This document shows positions 1 to 8,465 of a stretch of DNA of 57,836 nt, piece by piece. The position numbers and the translations under genes are program-made. The stretch spans positions 1-57,836 of the forward strand of contig CANPXH010000014.1 of NCBI GenBank assembly GCA_947585865.1. The letters are read 5' to 3'. The notes under the pieces are model-generated. The model was not told where the DNA came from, searched no databases, and was given only the letters and a program-made list of their open reading frames with translations. Source of the stretch: an uncultured Clostridia bacterium. GTDB taxonomy: Bacteria > Bacillota > Clostridia > Lachnospirales > CAG-274. Every line of letters starts with the position of its first letter. The first letter of the stretch is position 1.

Positions 1-71
1 AGGAAATGCTTTACGACCCGGCGTTGATGTATTATTCATTACATGAGGAGGAATTGTATGATGAGATATGA
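1..71 (+). CDS. Possible 3' end of an upstream gene (partial)
   Basis: An open frame from base 3 ends in TGA at 69-71 and encodes a short acidic tail rich in Glu, Leu and Tyr. It overlaps the start of the next gene by a few bases, as translationally coupled genes do. The gene begins outside the window, so no family can be assigned. The frame could also be open by chance over so short a stretch. Confidence 0.3.
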   Translation, partial: EMLYDPALMYYSLHEEELYDEI

Positions 72-933
72 TGAATTCAAGGAAACAGTCGTTGATAAGA
101 TAAGGGTCTACCTTCCGGTGAAATATAAAAATTACTCTATCGAGGTACATAAGATCAACAAGATAAACGAGGAGTTTGATGCCTTGTGCATTATAAATAC
201 CGATTTGAAAATAGGCGTTTCGCCCATAGTTTACATAAACCAAATGTATAAGGAGTATAGGAAAAACAAAAGCCTGCCCGCTGTACTCAAGACAGCTGCC
301 GAAACTATTTCAAACACACATGTTGACATCACCCCAACATTAGACTGCAAAAATCTTAGGGAAAATACGATATTTGTATTGGTGAATGCCGAGGACAACA
401 AGGCTATGCTGTCAGCTGTACCGCATAAGAGATTCCTTGACTTGGCTGTGGTGTTCAGATGGCTTATTCAAAGGGATAATGAGAAGTTTATGGGAACCAT
501 CATTACTAACAAAATAGCCGAGAAGTACAAGCTCACAACAGACGAGCTTTTTAATATTGCCAAGAAAAACACAAGGCGAATATATAAGCCCAGATTTGAA
601 AATGTAGTTGATCTGGTCAACCGCCTTTCTCCCGATGACCCAATACCCAACGATAAGTCTGTGCCTATGTATATATTGTCAAATGAGATAGCCATGGAAG
701 GCGCTTCTTACATTCTGTATGATGATATTCTGAATGATATAAAAACACAGCTGGGAGAGGATTATTATGTTATCCCTTCGTCAATAAACGAGGTTATCAT
801 CGTACCATGCAGCACAATAGATGCCGAATATACAAAGAACATGCTCAGGAATGTGAATAGGAACGTTGTGGCTAAACAGGAGGTGCTGAGTAATAATGTT
901 TATAGGTTTGATGGGGAGTTGAGTATAGTGTAA
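58..933 (+). CDS. DUF5688 family protein
   Basis: This 291-residue protein of unknown function matches the DUF5688 family, which I recall as multi-copy in Lachnospiraceae and Ruminococcus-like genomes. It is soluble, with no signal peptide or membrane segment. The start at 58 is preferred over an in-frame ATG at 43 because GAGGAGG at 46-52 is well placed for it. A partial, near-identical copy lies in the opposite orientation at the right edge of the window, and both copies are followed by a related hairpin. The gene therefore marks the border of the polysaccharide region. The family call comes from the overall look of the sequence (a central PRFENVVDLVNRL segment and an acidic, Val/Ile-rich C-terminus), not from a search. 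Confidence 0.7.
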   Translation: MMRYDEFKETVVDKIRVYLPVKYKNYSIEVHKINKINEEFDALCIINTDLKIGVSPIVYINQMYKEYRKNKSLPAVLKTAAETISNTHVDITPTLDCKNLRENTIFVLVNAEDNKAMLSAVPHKRFLDLAVVFRWLIQRDNEKFMGTIITNKIAEKYKLTTDELFNIAKKNTRRIYKPRFENVVDLVNRLSPDDPIPNDKSVPMYILSNEIAMEGASYILYDDILNDIKTQLGEDYYVIPSSINEVIIVPCSTIDAEYTKNMLRNVNRNVVAKQEVLSNNVYRFDGELSIV

Positions 934-940
934 TAATATA

Positions 941-979
941 GGGCGGTATACAGTAAGTCTGTATGTCGCCCTTGTATAT
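941..979. terminator. Hairpin terminator between DUF5688 and the left operon end
   Basis: GGGCGGTATACAG at 941-953 pairs with CTGTATGTCGCCC at 959-971 around a 5-base loop. One internal GT/GT position is imperfect. A T-rich stretch follows on the plus strand. The two genes converge here, and the stop codon of the restored nucleotidyltransferase frame (979-981) touches the hairpin, so it may terminate both. A related hairpin follows the partial DUF5688 gene at the right end. Confidence 0.7.
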
Positions 980-2140
980 TAATCAATCAAATCAAGTTTT
1001 TTTAACCAATTATCTCTTACCTTTGAATAATCTATAGCTAATCCTGTATCCTTTATCATTGTTGACACAGAAAAGTTTCGCCTGAATACAGCTGAGAAAA
1101 ATCGATCACACCAAGCAAAAAGGAAGTAAATATGGTGCTTTATTCAGATATTTATATCTATGCTTTAAAGAAGCTGCATTTGGAAAAAGTAATTTTTTTA
1201 TTGAATTTTCAGAGCCATTTGCTTTTTTCACAAGCTGAGGAAGCATTATATTGTCATGTTTTCCAAAGATACCATTTAAAAGCATATATTCCATAAATCC
1301 ATCTGTATCCGTTTGTATTGTATCAATACCACTTATATTTGCATCAAACCATGCTCCGGCAGCATTTAATAAATGGCAGAACATCTTATAATATCCTTGC
1401 TCCTTACATACGGCTTCAACCAATTCAAAGTTTATATCATTTTTATATCTGTTTAAAAACAACACAATATCGCAAAGATTTCTTATTCCTGCACCCTCGG
1501 AAACGTAGTGCCGTCCCGTATGTATCAAAATATGTATAAAGAACAGTGTAATATCCAGACACTTAATGCTATTTATTTCTGTCGCTTTTTCGATAAACTG
1601 TTTGTCCCAGTATTGTGTATTGACTTTTATTTCTTCATCAAGAGAAACAAATATCTCCCATACAATATTATTTTTTGTACATATAATGCCCACATAATCA
1701 TTTTGTATGCTATATCCCATTTCAACAAATATCTGTTTTATATCGGGCATATGCTCTTCTTTTATAAGAATATCAAAATCCCCCATTGTTCTCAGTTCCG
1801 GTATAGGATATAGACTGCGCAATACACAGCCTTTAAGTCCAATAAAATTAATTTGTTTTTCTGATAAATTACGACTTATTCTATTAAACTCATTAAATTG
1901 CTTTACAGAATGCATAAAGGAAGCCATCGTATGCTTACTCCATACTTCCTTTATTTCGCTTGATATATCAGTTTTGTCAATTATTTTGTTAAGAGCATTA
2001 TAAACCAAGCCTGCAATATTCTGTTCAATTGATTTATTATATATGTATTGCCAATCTACTGCTTCTGTAGGTTGATCAGGTGTTTTATCATATATGGAAT
2101 CTTTAAGCAAAGCTATTAAATAAATATCATTATATTTCAT
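979..2140 (-). pseudogene. PF14907-type nucleotidyltransferase, frameshifted near its C-terminus
   Basis: As read, the frame stops after 344 residues at 1106. Removing one base from the A5 run at 1117-1121 restores a downstream frame (PFAWCDRFFSAVF... to LIDEND-like tail LDLID) that stops at 979-981. That frame gives 386 residues, exactly the length of the intact paralogue at 39137-40297. The family (uncharacterised nucleotidyltransferase, NTP_transf_5) is recognised by ELRTMGDFDIL, the metal-binding G-D-x-D loop of the polymerase-beta fold. The substrate is unknown. It is the last gene of the left operon. Loss of about 45 C-terminal residues may inactivate it, or the frameshift may be a homopolymer sequencing error. 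Four related copies or fragments occur elsewhere in the window. Confidence 0.75.
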
Positions 2141-2294
2141 AATTCAATTTCCCACTTGAAAAAAATGGATTCCTTCATTAATGAACAACGAAGAAATATA
2201 TGCAAATGATAAATTCTGCAGATTATGTTGTACTTATCGCACTATTACCTTAAAACTGAAATTACAATTTTTGCCTATATTTTACCATTTACTA

Positions 2295-3422
2295 TCAAAT
2301 ATTTTCTATATACTTCATAAAATTCTCTTTATTCTCCCTTGCTGTAGTCGTAGGTCTGCCCAGGTCCTCTCTTGCGCCTATGGAGCATTTTACTTCAATG
2401 AAACTCAATTCATTTCTTCTTTTAGCCTTTTCAAGCTCATTGTCAAGGTCGTCGAAGTTATCAACGCACACTGCGTTTGGATAACCGCAAGCCTTTGCAA
2501 TATTCACAAGGTCAATTTTTTCTGCCACGGTGGGCATACCGCCTACGGTTTCGTGAGCGCCGTTATTTATAACTATATGCACCATATTTTTGGGAGCGTT
2601 TGCACCCATAAGTGCCATAGAACCCATGTGCATAAGCACAGCGCCGTCGCCGTCTATACACCATATTTTTGTATCGGGCTTGTTTATGGCAATGCCTAAA
2701 GCTATAGATGAGCTGTGTCCCATAGAGCCTACCGTGAGGAAGTCGTATTTATGGCTCTGACCGTTTGCAACTCTTGTTTCAAAAAGCTCTCTGCTTGCCT
2801 TTCCCGTAGTTGAAACAACGGGGTCCTCGCCAGTATACTTGACAATGTGCTGTATTATTTCCTCTCTGACCATTGTGTTTTTGTTTTCGTATTTGACTTT
2901 GCCGTCATAGGTCAGAGCATTCTTGCGTATCACAAAGGCAACGCTTTTGCCTTTTGCAAGTATCTCTCTGAAATCGGACATAGCCTTTTCAACTTCTTCA
3001 TCGGCAGTATCCGTGCCGATTATGAAAGGCTTAATATCCATATCCTCAAGGAGCTTTACGGTCACTTCACCCTGATATATGTGCTGTGGCTCGTCATGAA
3101 TACCCGGTTCGCCTCTCCAGCCTATTATGAATATACAGGGTATGGCATAAACCTTGTCATTGAGAAGCGATGCAACGGGATTTATTATATTTCCCTCGCC
3201 GCTGTTCTGCATGTACACAACAGGCACTTTGCCCGTGGCAAGATGATAGCCTGCCGCAAGTGCGGTACAGTTGCCTTCATTTGCCGCTATTAAGTGATGT
3301 TTAGGGTCTATGCCGTATGTATTCATAAGATAATTGCAAAGCGCCTTTATCTGCGAATCGGGTACGCCCGTGTAAAAATCCGAACCTATTATTCTTACCA
3401 AACTTTCTGCTTTCATATACAA
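2295..3422 (-). CDS. aepY: Phosphonopyruvate decarboxylase
   Basis: This thiamine-diphosphate enzyme decarboxylates phosphonopyruvate to phosphonoacetaldehyde, the irreversible step that pulls the unfavourable PEP mutase equilibrium forward. The 375-residue length fits the family. The ThDP/Mg motif is visible as IDGDGAVLMHMG, followed by VINNGAHE, and the N-terminal half contains AANEGNCTALAAGYHLATGK. It lies 9 bases downstream of the alcohol-dehydrogenase-like gene and in the same operon as pepM, which supports this role over sulfopyruvate decarboxylase. No signal peptide is present, so it acts in the cytoplasm. Confidence 0.92.
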   Translation of the reverse strand: MYMKAESLVRIIGSDFYTGVPDSQIKALCNYLMNTYGIDPKHHLIAANEGNCTALAAGYHLATGKVPVVYMQNSGEGNIINPVASLLNDKVYAIPCIFIIGWRGEPGIHDEPQHIYQGEVTVKLLEDMDIKPFIIGTDTADEEVEKAMSDFREILAKGKSVAFVIRKNALTYDGKVKYENKNTMVREEIIQHIVKYTGEDPVVSTTGKASRELFETRVANGQSHKYDFLTVGSMGHSSSIALGIAINKPDTKIWCIDGDGAVLMHMGSMALMGANAPKNMVHIVINNGAHETVGGMPTVAEKIDLVNIAKACGYPNAVCVDNFDDLDNELEKAKRRNELSFIEVKCSIGAREDLGRPTTTARENKENFMKYIENI

Positions 3423-3431
3423 CTCCTCCGA

Positions 3432-4544
3432 TTATTTCGTATTAAGTATTTTGTGATATATTTCGTCAATGGCATCAGTATCCAATGCAACAGGATTATT
3501 TTTTAGCCTAACGGGATTTACGGACGTTTTTAATATTTCAAAGTCCTTATCATTTGCTGTTGGTATGGGCAATTCCAGGCTCTTTATTATTGCCTTAAGC
3601 TTTTCTACAGCCTTTATCGGTGTATCACAACCCAAAACTTCGGCAATATCGTCAAAAACAGTTTTAAGATATTCCTTACCTCTGCTGTCAATACATTTAT
3701 CTATGTTGCTAAGCATATATTCCCACAGTACGGGTAAGCACAATGCCGCAGCGTGACCATGAGCAATTTTATAAAGACTTGTCAGCTTATAGCACATAGC
3801 GTGTGCCGCTGTTGTCTGGGTTATATTTATAGCCTTGCCTGCAAGGTGCGCCCCTTCCATCATGGCTGTATTGCCGTCCTTGTCATTCATAAGATATGAG
3901 TCCATATTTCCTATGATCATTTCAAGAGCTTTCTTGGAATATTTTTTGCTTTCGTCATTTGAATTTACAGACCAAAAGGATTCTACGGAATGACAGAGAG
4001 CGTCAAGCATTGTGGCTTTTCTTTGATATATTGGCAGTGTGTCGAGTACGGAGCTATCCATAAGAACCGCATCGGGAATACAGCTTATATCCGTTACAGA
4101 CTGCTTTTCTCCCCTGTAATATATAACGGCAAACCTTGTTGCTTCACTGCCTGTTCCGGCAGTCGTTGGAACAGCTATAAACGGTATATCGTTAGGAACT
4201 ATCTCCTGTTCCAAGTAGTTTTTGCTTTTGTCCATAGGTGAATACAGCTTTATGCATTTGGCAACATCTATTGCGCTTCCGCCGCCTACTACTATGATAC
4301 AGTCACATTTCCCATTGTTAAAGGTATCTACGCCCTTGACAACAGACTCATACAGAGGATTTGGTTCAAAGTCACTGAATCTTGTAACGTAGATATTTTC
4401 AAGGCTTTTAAAAAAACTGTTTATTCCGAGAAAACCTATTGAACTGTCGCATACTAGAAATATCCTCTTAACACCCTTGTTCTCAAGATATGTATTCAAT
4501 TCATCATAGTTTCCGTCTGTCCTTATAATGATCTGCTCACTCAT
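3432..4544 (-). CDS. Phosphonoacetaldehyde reductase (iron-containing alcohol dehydrogenase family)
   Basis: The 370-residue protein has the group III alcohol dehydrogenase pattern. GGGSAIDVAKC binds the cofactor phosphates, TTAGTGSEATRF follows, and HAMCYKL plus HGHAAALCLP supply metal-binding histidines. Placed between pepM and the decarboxylase gene, it most likely reduces phosphonoacetaldehyde to 2-hydroxyethylphosphonate (the PhpC/FomC-type reaction). No aminotransferase for 2-aminoethylphosphonate is visible in the window, which favours hydroxyethylphosphonate as the product. The family assignment is firm; the substrate follows from context. Confidence 0.88.
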   Translation of the reverse strand: MSEQIIIRTDGNYDELNTYLENKGVKRIFLVCDSSIGFLGINSFFKSLENIYVTRFSDFEPNPLYESVVKGVDTFNNGKCDCIIVVGGGSAIDVAKCIKLYSPMDKSKNYLEQEIVPNDIPFIAVPTTAGTGSEATRFAVIYYRGEKQSVTDISCIPDAVLMDSSVLDTLPIYQRKATMLDALCHSVESFWSVNSNDESKKYSKKALEMIIGNMDSYLMNDKDGNTAMMEGAHLAGKAINITQTTAAHAMCYKLTSLYKIAHGHAAALCLPVLWEYMLSNIDKCIDSRGKEYLKTVFDDIAEVLGCDTPIKAVEKLKAIIKSLELPIPTANDKDFEILKTSVNPVRLKNNPVALDTDAIDEIYHKILNTK

Positions 4545-4556
4545 ATTTTCTCCTTG

Positions 4557-6566
4557 TCAGCCTTCTTCGGGAATAAGTGTTATTATGTCCTTTATGGACA
4601 TGCACATATCATCACATTCCTTAGCCCTGTGATTTTCAAGTATAGTCTTTGCTGCATTCTGCATAGCGGGAAAGCCTGTCCTTGTAAGCTGATTTGCATA
4701 TATGATTATGTTTACACCACGTTCCTTGAACTCCTCCTCCGTAACCGTATTGAAGGAGGTGGGAACCACAACGATAGGTGTAGTCTTGTCCTTTTCTCTG
4801 AATTTCTCAACAAATTCAAATATCTCGGCAGGGTCTTTTTTCCTGCTGTGTATCATAATGGCGTCTGCTCCCGCCGCAGTAAATGCAAAGGCTCTTTCCA
4901 ATGCATCCTCCATACCTCTTTCAAGTATAAGGCTCTCAATACGGGCGCATATCATAAAGTCCTTTGTTTTCTGGGCTTTCTTGCCTGCGGCTATTTTAGC
5001 GCTGAAATTTTCTATGCTGTCTTGGGTCTGTTCTACTTCCGTACCAAAGAGAGAGTTCTTTTTAAGACCTGTCTTGTCCTCTATTATTACCATTGAAACG
5101 CCCATACGCTCAAGACTCTTTACCGTGTATACAAAGTGCTCCGTAAGTCCTCCTGTATCTCCGTCAAATATGATAGGCTTTGTAGTGACCTCCATAATGT
5201 CGTCAATGGTACGGAAACGGGAAGTCATATCCACAAGCTCAATATCGGGCTTGCCCTTTGCCGTAGAATCACAGAGAGAGCTTATCCACATGGCGTCAAA
5301 TTCGTGTGTTTCGCCATTCTGATATACCTTTGTTTTTTCAACTATAAGTCCCGTTATACCGCTGTGAGCCTCCATAGCTGTAATAGTACCCTTCATATCA
5401 AGAGCTTTTTTAAGTCTTGCACGTCTTATATCGGGAAGAGATAAGTCGGCTCTTGCTCTGTCATCGAGAGCCTTGTATTTTTCATCGTTGGAATAAGGGT
5501 ACTCTACAAGTATTCCGCCATAGGAAGCAAGTATTGATACGACCTCATCTCTTATAGGCTTCTGAAATCCCGATACCCAGTCGTCGCCATGCACTACAAA
5601 ATCGGGCTGATATTTTTCGAGATTTTCCTTATAGCTGAGATTTTTTTGCTCTACAACATCGTAAACTCCCGCTATATTTTTGAACATAGTCTTTCTTTCC
5701 TCAAAGGGAAGAAGGGGAAATCTCTTGTAGCTTGATATAGCTTTATCGGATAAAACACCTATGATTAGCTTGCCAAGCCTTTCAGCCTTTTTGATTATAT
5801 CAATGTGACCGCTGTGTATGATGTCTGTTGAAAAGCACATATACACAGTCCTGTTTTCTATCTCTTTAAGTCTTGATGATACGACAGCCAAGTCCTCCGG
5901 GTTGTCTATCTCATTACAGAGCATATTTTTAAAATCCAGAGGGAGAAGCTTGCATTTGTCGGAAACATCGTTAAAGGCATTTTCGGCATAGCAGTCTGTC
6001 TTACCGCTTTCACAGTAGGAAACAATGCTGTCAAGCCATACCTTCCAGTCCTCTTTATTCAGCTTATATAAGGGCTGAGCAGCCATAGCTTCGTTAAAGA
6101 AATCAATGCCTATTTTTTTGATAAGACCATTCTGCACAACGGCTTTAAAATCCTTTTCGGGAAGCGAAAGAGTGGAGCTTACAGCCATACAGCTTTCTTC
6201 ACAGGCAATAAGCCTGTCAAAGACTTCGTTTTCAAACACAATATCACCGTGCATAAGAATAATATCATCATCTAAATGATCCTTTGCACAGTAAATTGAA
6301 TAGATATAGTTTGTTTCCTTGTATTTTGGATTTTTAACAAACGTGATATGTAAAGGCAGATCAAGACTGTGGCAGTAGTCCACAAGAACACCGTCAAAAA
6401 GTCCCGTTGTCATTATCACATCGTTTATGCCTGCGTCTGTAAGCTGTTTAAGCTGCCTGCTTAAAATAGTTTCCTTGGCTGAAATCTCAGTCATGCATTT
6501 GGGATGCTCCGATGTGAGGACTCCCATGCGACTGCCTAAGCCTGAGTTTAGTATTAGTGCTTTCAT
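4557..6566 (-). CDS. pepM: Three-domain phosphoenolpyruvate mutase: NTP transferase, cytidylyltransferase and PEP mutase
   Basis: This 669-residue protein makes the C-P bond (PEP to phosphonopyruvate) and carries two nucleotidyltransferase domains. Residues 1 to about 235 resemble sugar/choline-phosphate nucleotidyltransferases (NSGLGSRMG loop, HPKC, LMHGDIV), as in PntC-type phosphonate cytidylyltransferases. Residues about 239-370 are a TagD-like cytidylyltransferase with HSGH in place of the usual HxGH and later ISSYKRFP. Residues about 383-660 are PEP mutase, with DGDTGG at 468-473 and the diagnostic EDK-x5-NS motif at 496-505. An AAAAGGAG site precedes the ATG. Synthesis and CMP activation of the phosphonate tail could therefore occur on one chain, feeding the LicD protein encoded just upstream. 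The assignment of the two nucleotidyltransferase domains is inferred. Confidence 0.92.
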   Translation of the reverse strand: MKALILNSGLGSRMGVLTSEHPKCMTEISAKETILSRQLKQLTDAGINDVIMTTGLFDGVLVDYCHSLDLPLHITFVKNPKYKETNYIYSIYCAKDHLDDDIILMHGDIVFENEVFDRLIACEESCMAVSSTLSLPEKDFKAVVQNGLIKKIGIDFFNEAMAAQPLYKLNKEDWKVWLDSIVSYCESGKTDCYAENAFNDVSDKCKLLPLDFKNMLCNEIDNPEDLAVVSSRLKEIENRTVYMCFSTDIIHSGHIDIIKKAERLGKLIIGVLSDKAISSYKRFPLLPFEERKTMFKNIAGVYDVVEQKNLSYKENLEKYQPDFVVHGDDWVSGFQKPIRDEVVSILASYGGILVEYPYSNDEKYKALDDRARADLSLPDIRRARLKKALDMKGTITAMEAHSGITGLIVEKTKVYQNGETHEFDAMWISSLCDSTAKGKPDIELVDMTSRFRTIDDIMEVTTKPIIFDGDTGGLTEHFVYTVKSLERMGVSMVIIEDKTGLKKNSLFGTEVEQTQDSIENFSAKIAAGKKAQKTKDFMICARIESLILERGMEDALERAFAFTAAGADAIMIHSRKKDPAEIFEFVEKFREKDKTTPIVVVPTSFNTVTEEEFKERGVNIIIYANQLTRTGFPAMQNAAKTILENHRAKECDDMCMSIKDIITLIPEEG

Positions 6567-6587
6567 TTTTTGCTCCTTTTATATTAA

Positions 6588-7391
6588 TTATTCTTTCCAC
6601 CACGCATTAAAATCATGTCTGATGCGCTTGTCTTCCGGTGGGAGCTGCATATAATCTCCATATATGCCTCTAAGAAAACTATCATAATTTGATGGTGCGT
6701 TAAATAAGTTGTTTTCAAATTCAAAATAAACTTTTTTTAAAAAAGGTTTTTTTTCTGTTCTATCCTTGCCGTCATATCCCCATACAACACAACCTATGTA
6801 ATCACTATTTTTATAATTTTTTATACAACATACCTTGTCCATTGCTTTACATAAAAAATTGTAAGAAAAAAGCTTAGTAAATGGATATATTATTCCTTTT
6901 AAAATTTGCTTTTTTCTTGTTGTTCCCGAGCCAAAATCATTTCTCTTTATTTCAATTATTTTCCGTATTATTCTGGCTGTTTTATAATGAAGCACATTTA
7001 AAAAATTATTTTTAAAATTACCATCAAGCGCAAACACATCTATCCAAACACCTATTTTAGTATTTGACACAAATTTTTCTTCCACTTCTGTACGATTATC
7101 TATGAGTTTGATAAATGGATATGTATTGTTACCAAGTTTGTAAGAAAGCACTTCTATATTGGGTGAAATTCTTTTTTTCTTTGAAAGTTCAATAAATTTT
7201 TCGTAATCGGGTCTTGGCATAACAACATCTATATCATCATCCCACGGTATAAATCCTTTGTGTCTCACAGCCCCTAAAAGCGTTCCATAGCCAAGAGTAT
7301 AATACAAATTATTATCGTTGCAAAATTTCGCAAATGCAACAAGTATATCAATTTGTATAGTTCGTATTTCGTCAAATAATAGATCTTTCAT
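6588..7391 (-). CDS. LicD-family phosphotransferase
   Basis: LicD proteins transfer phosphocholine or a similar phospho group from a CDP- or CMP-activated donor to a glycan. The 267-residue protein carries the family core near its N-terminus: YTLGYGTLLGAVRHKGFIPW followed by DDDIDVVMPRPDYEKF, with the metal-binding aspartates. It sits directly upstream of pepM with 21 bases between them. The likeliest donor is therefore CMP-activated hydroxyethylphosphonate rather than CDP-choline. CDP-choline-type genes are present at 52-54.6 kb, however, so choline cannot be excluded. It has no signal peptide. Confidence 0.88.
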   Translation of the reverse strand: MKDLLFDEIRTIQIDILVAFAKFCNDNNLYYTLGYGTLLGAVRHKGFIPWDDDIDVVMPRPDYEKFIELSKKKRISPNIEVLSYKLGNNTYPFIKLIDNRTEVEEKFVSNTKIGVWIDVFALDGNFKNNFLNVLHYKTARIIRKIIEIKRNDFGSGTTRKKQILKGIIYPFTKLFSYNFLCKAMDKVCCIKNYKNSDYIGCVVWGYDGKDRTEKKPFLKKVYFEFENNLFNAPSNYDSFLRGIYGDYMQLPPEDKRIRHDFNAWWKE

Positions 7392-7459
7392 TATTTAATA
7401 CCTCATATTAAATTTGCAAATTTATTATTACAATATTTTTAAATCCAAACAACAGAATC

Positions 7460-7579
7460 CTACTCAACGGACTTGTCATAAATATACTGCCAGTCAACAG
7501 CCTTTTCGGGAGGCTCAGGCAAAGTGTTATATATAGATGACTTAAGCAATTTTATAATATAAATATTATTATACTCCAT
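7460..7579 (-). pseudogene. N-terminal remnant of a PF14907 nucleotidyltransferase
   Basis: A 39-codon frame starts with MEYNNIYIIKLLKSSIYN and contains AVDWQYIYDKSVE before TAG at 7460-7462. It matches the first 39 residues of the nucleotidyltransferase at 979-2140 (MKYNDIYLIALLKDSIYD and AVDWQYIYNKSIE). A GAGGTGGAT Shine-Dalgarno site is still present upstream. The rest of the gene is absent, which suggests a deletion or replacement whose other product is the following licD gene. Confidence 0.8.
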
Positions 7580-7597
7580 TTGATCCACCTCAAAAGG

Positions 7598-8452
7598 TTA
7601 TATATGACATATTTCAACCTCAAGACCGGTTTTTTTCATTTCCTCGCAGTATTTTTCCATCAATTTATCCGAAACGCCAATATATATTGGAGTATCATAT
7701 CCAAGAGATATATACTTTGATTTGCCGAGGTCATGTTCCTTAAGCAATTCAATTTTCAATATATTTGCGTTTTTGCTAGCTTTCAGAAAGTCAATTATTG
7801 CCTGTCTGTTTTCTTGTTCATCTGTATATCCGCCTATGACAGGGATACGAATTACAACAGGTTTTTTTGAGTTGAAAACAGCTTGAATATTTGATATATA
7901 TCGGTTAAGATCACCTTTAAGAATATTTTTGCAAAATTCTTTATCAAGGCTTTTTATATCTATATAAAACAGATCTATATACTCCAGTGCCGCATCAAGA
8001 CTTTCTTCATCTGCATAGAGTGAAGTTTCAATAGACATATGGATATGCTCATCTTTTAGCTTTTGCAGTAAAGGTGTCATTTTTTTGATTTGAAGCAAAG
8101 GCTCTCCGCCTGAGAAGGTTATTCCTCCGGGAAGGTTTCCCAAATCCTTTGCATTCCTTATGTTATATTCCGATATATTGCCTGCATAAAAATCCTTGTC
8201 TTTGATTATTTCATCATACAATTCCTTTAAGGTCATTTCGGTACCGTATACTTTTTCTGTATCATCTTTTATATATTTCTGTGTATCAGGCTTTATATTT
8301 TCCGGATTACAGCACCAAGGACATCTGAGAGAACAACCCTTTAAGAATACGGTTGTCCTTATTCCAGGTCCGTCATGGAGTGAAAAACGCTGAATATTTG
8401 TTATCATAACTTTTGGTGTAAAATCATAATCATTTTCATACATATATATCAC
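7598..8452 (-). CDS. Glycyl-radical enzyme activating enzyme (radical SAM)
   Basis: This 284-residue radical SAM protein should install the glycyl radical on the enzyme encoded at 11087-13117. The [4Fe-4S] cysteines are C40, C44 and C47 (C-SLR-C-PW-C), preceded by the activase hallmark HDGPGIRTTVFLKG. FSGGEPLLQ is the SAM-binding GGE motif. The eight-cysteine ferredoxin insert of many eliminase activases is missing, so it is a short PflA-like form. It is separated from its presumed partner by glf and the flippase gene but lies in the same operon. It acts in the cytoplasm and needs anaerobic conditions. Confidence 0.9.
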   Translation of the reverse strand: MIYMYENDYDFTPKVMITNIQRFSLHDGPGIRTTVFLKGCSLRCPWCCNPENIKPDTQKYIKDDTEKVYGTEMTLKELYDEIIKDKDFYAGNISEYNIRNAKDLGNLPGGITFSGGEPLLQIKKMTPLLQKLKDEHIHMSIETSLYADEESLDAALEYIDLFYIDIKSLDKEFCKNILKGDLNRYISNIQAVFNSKKPVVIRIPVIGGYTDEQENRQAIIDFLKASKNANILKIELLKEHDLGKSKYISLGYDTPIYIGVSDKLMEKYCEEMKKTGLEVEICHI

Positions 8453-8465
8453 TCCGACAACATAT

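Noticed and set aside
2181..2699. Open frame of 172 codons on the plus strand
   Set aside because: Most of it lies opposite the decarboxylase gene, and its translation is rich in Cys, His and Phe, as antisense frames are.
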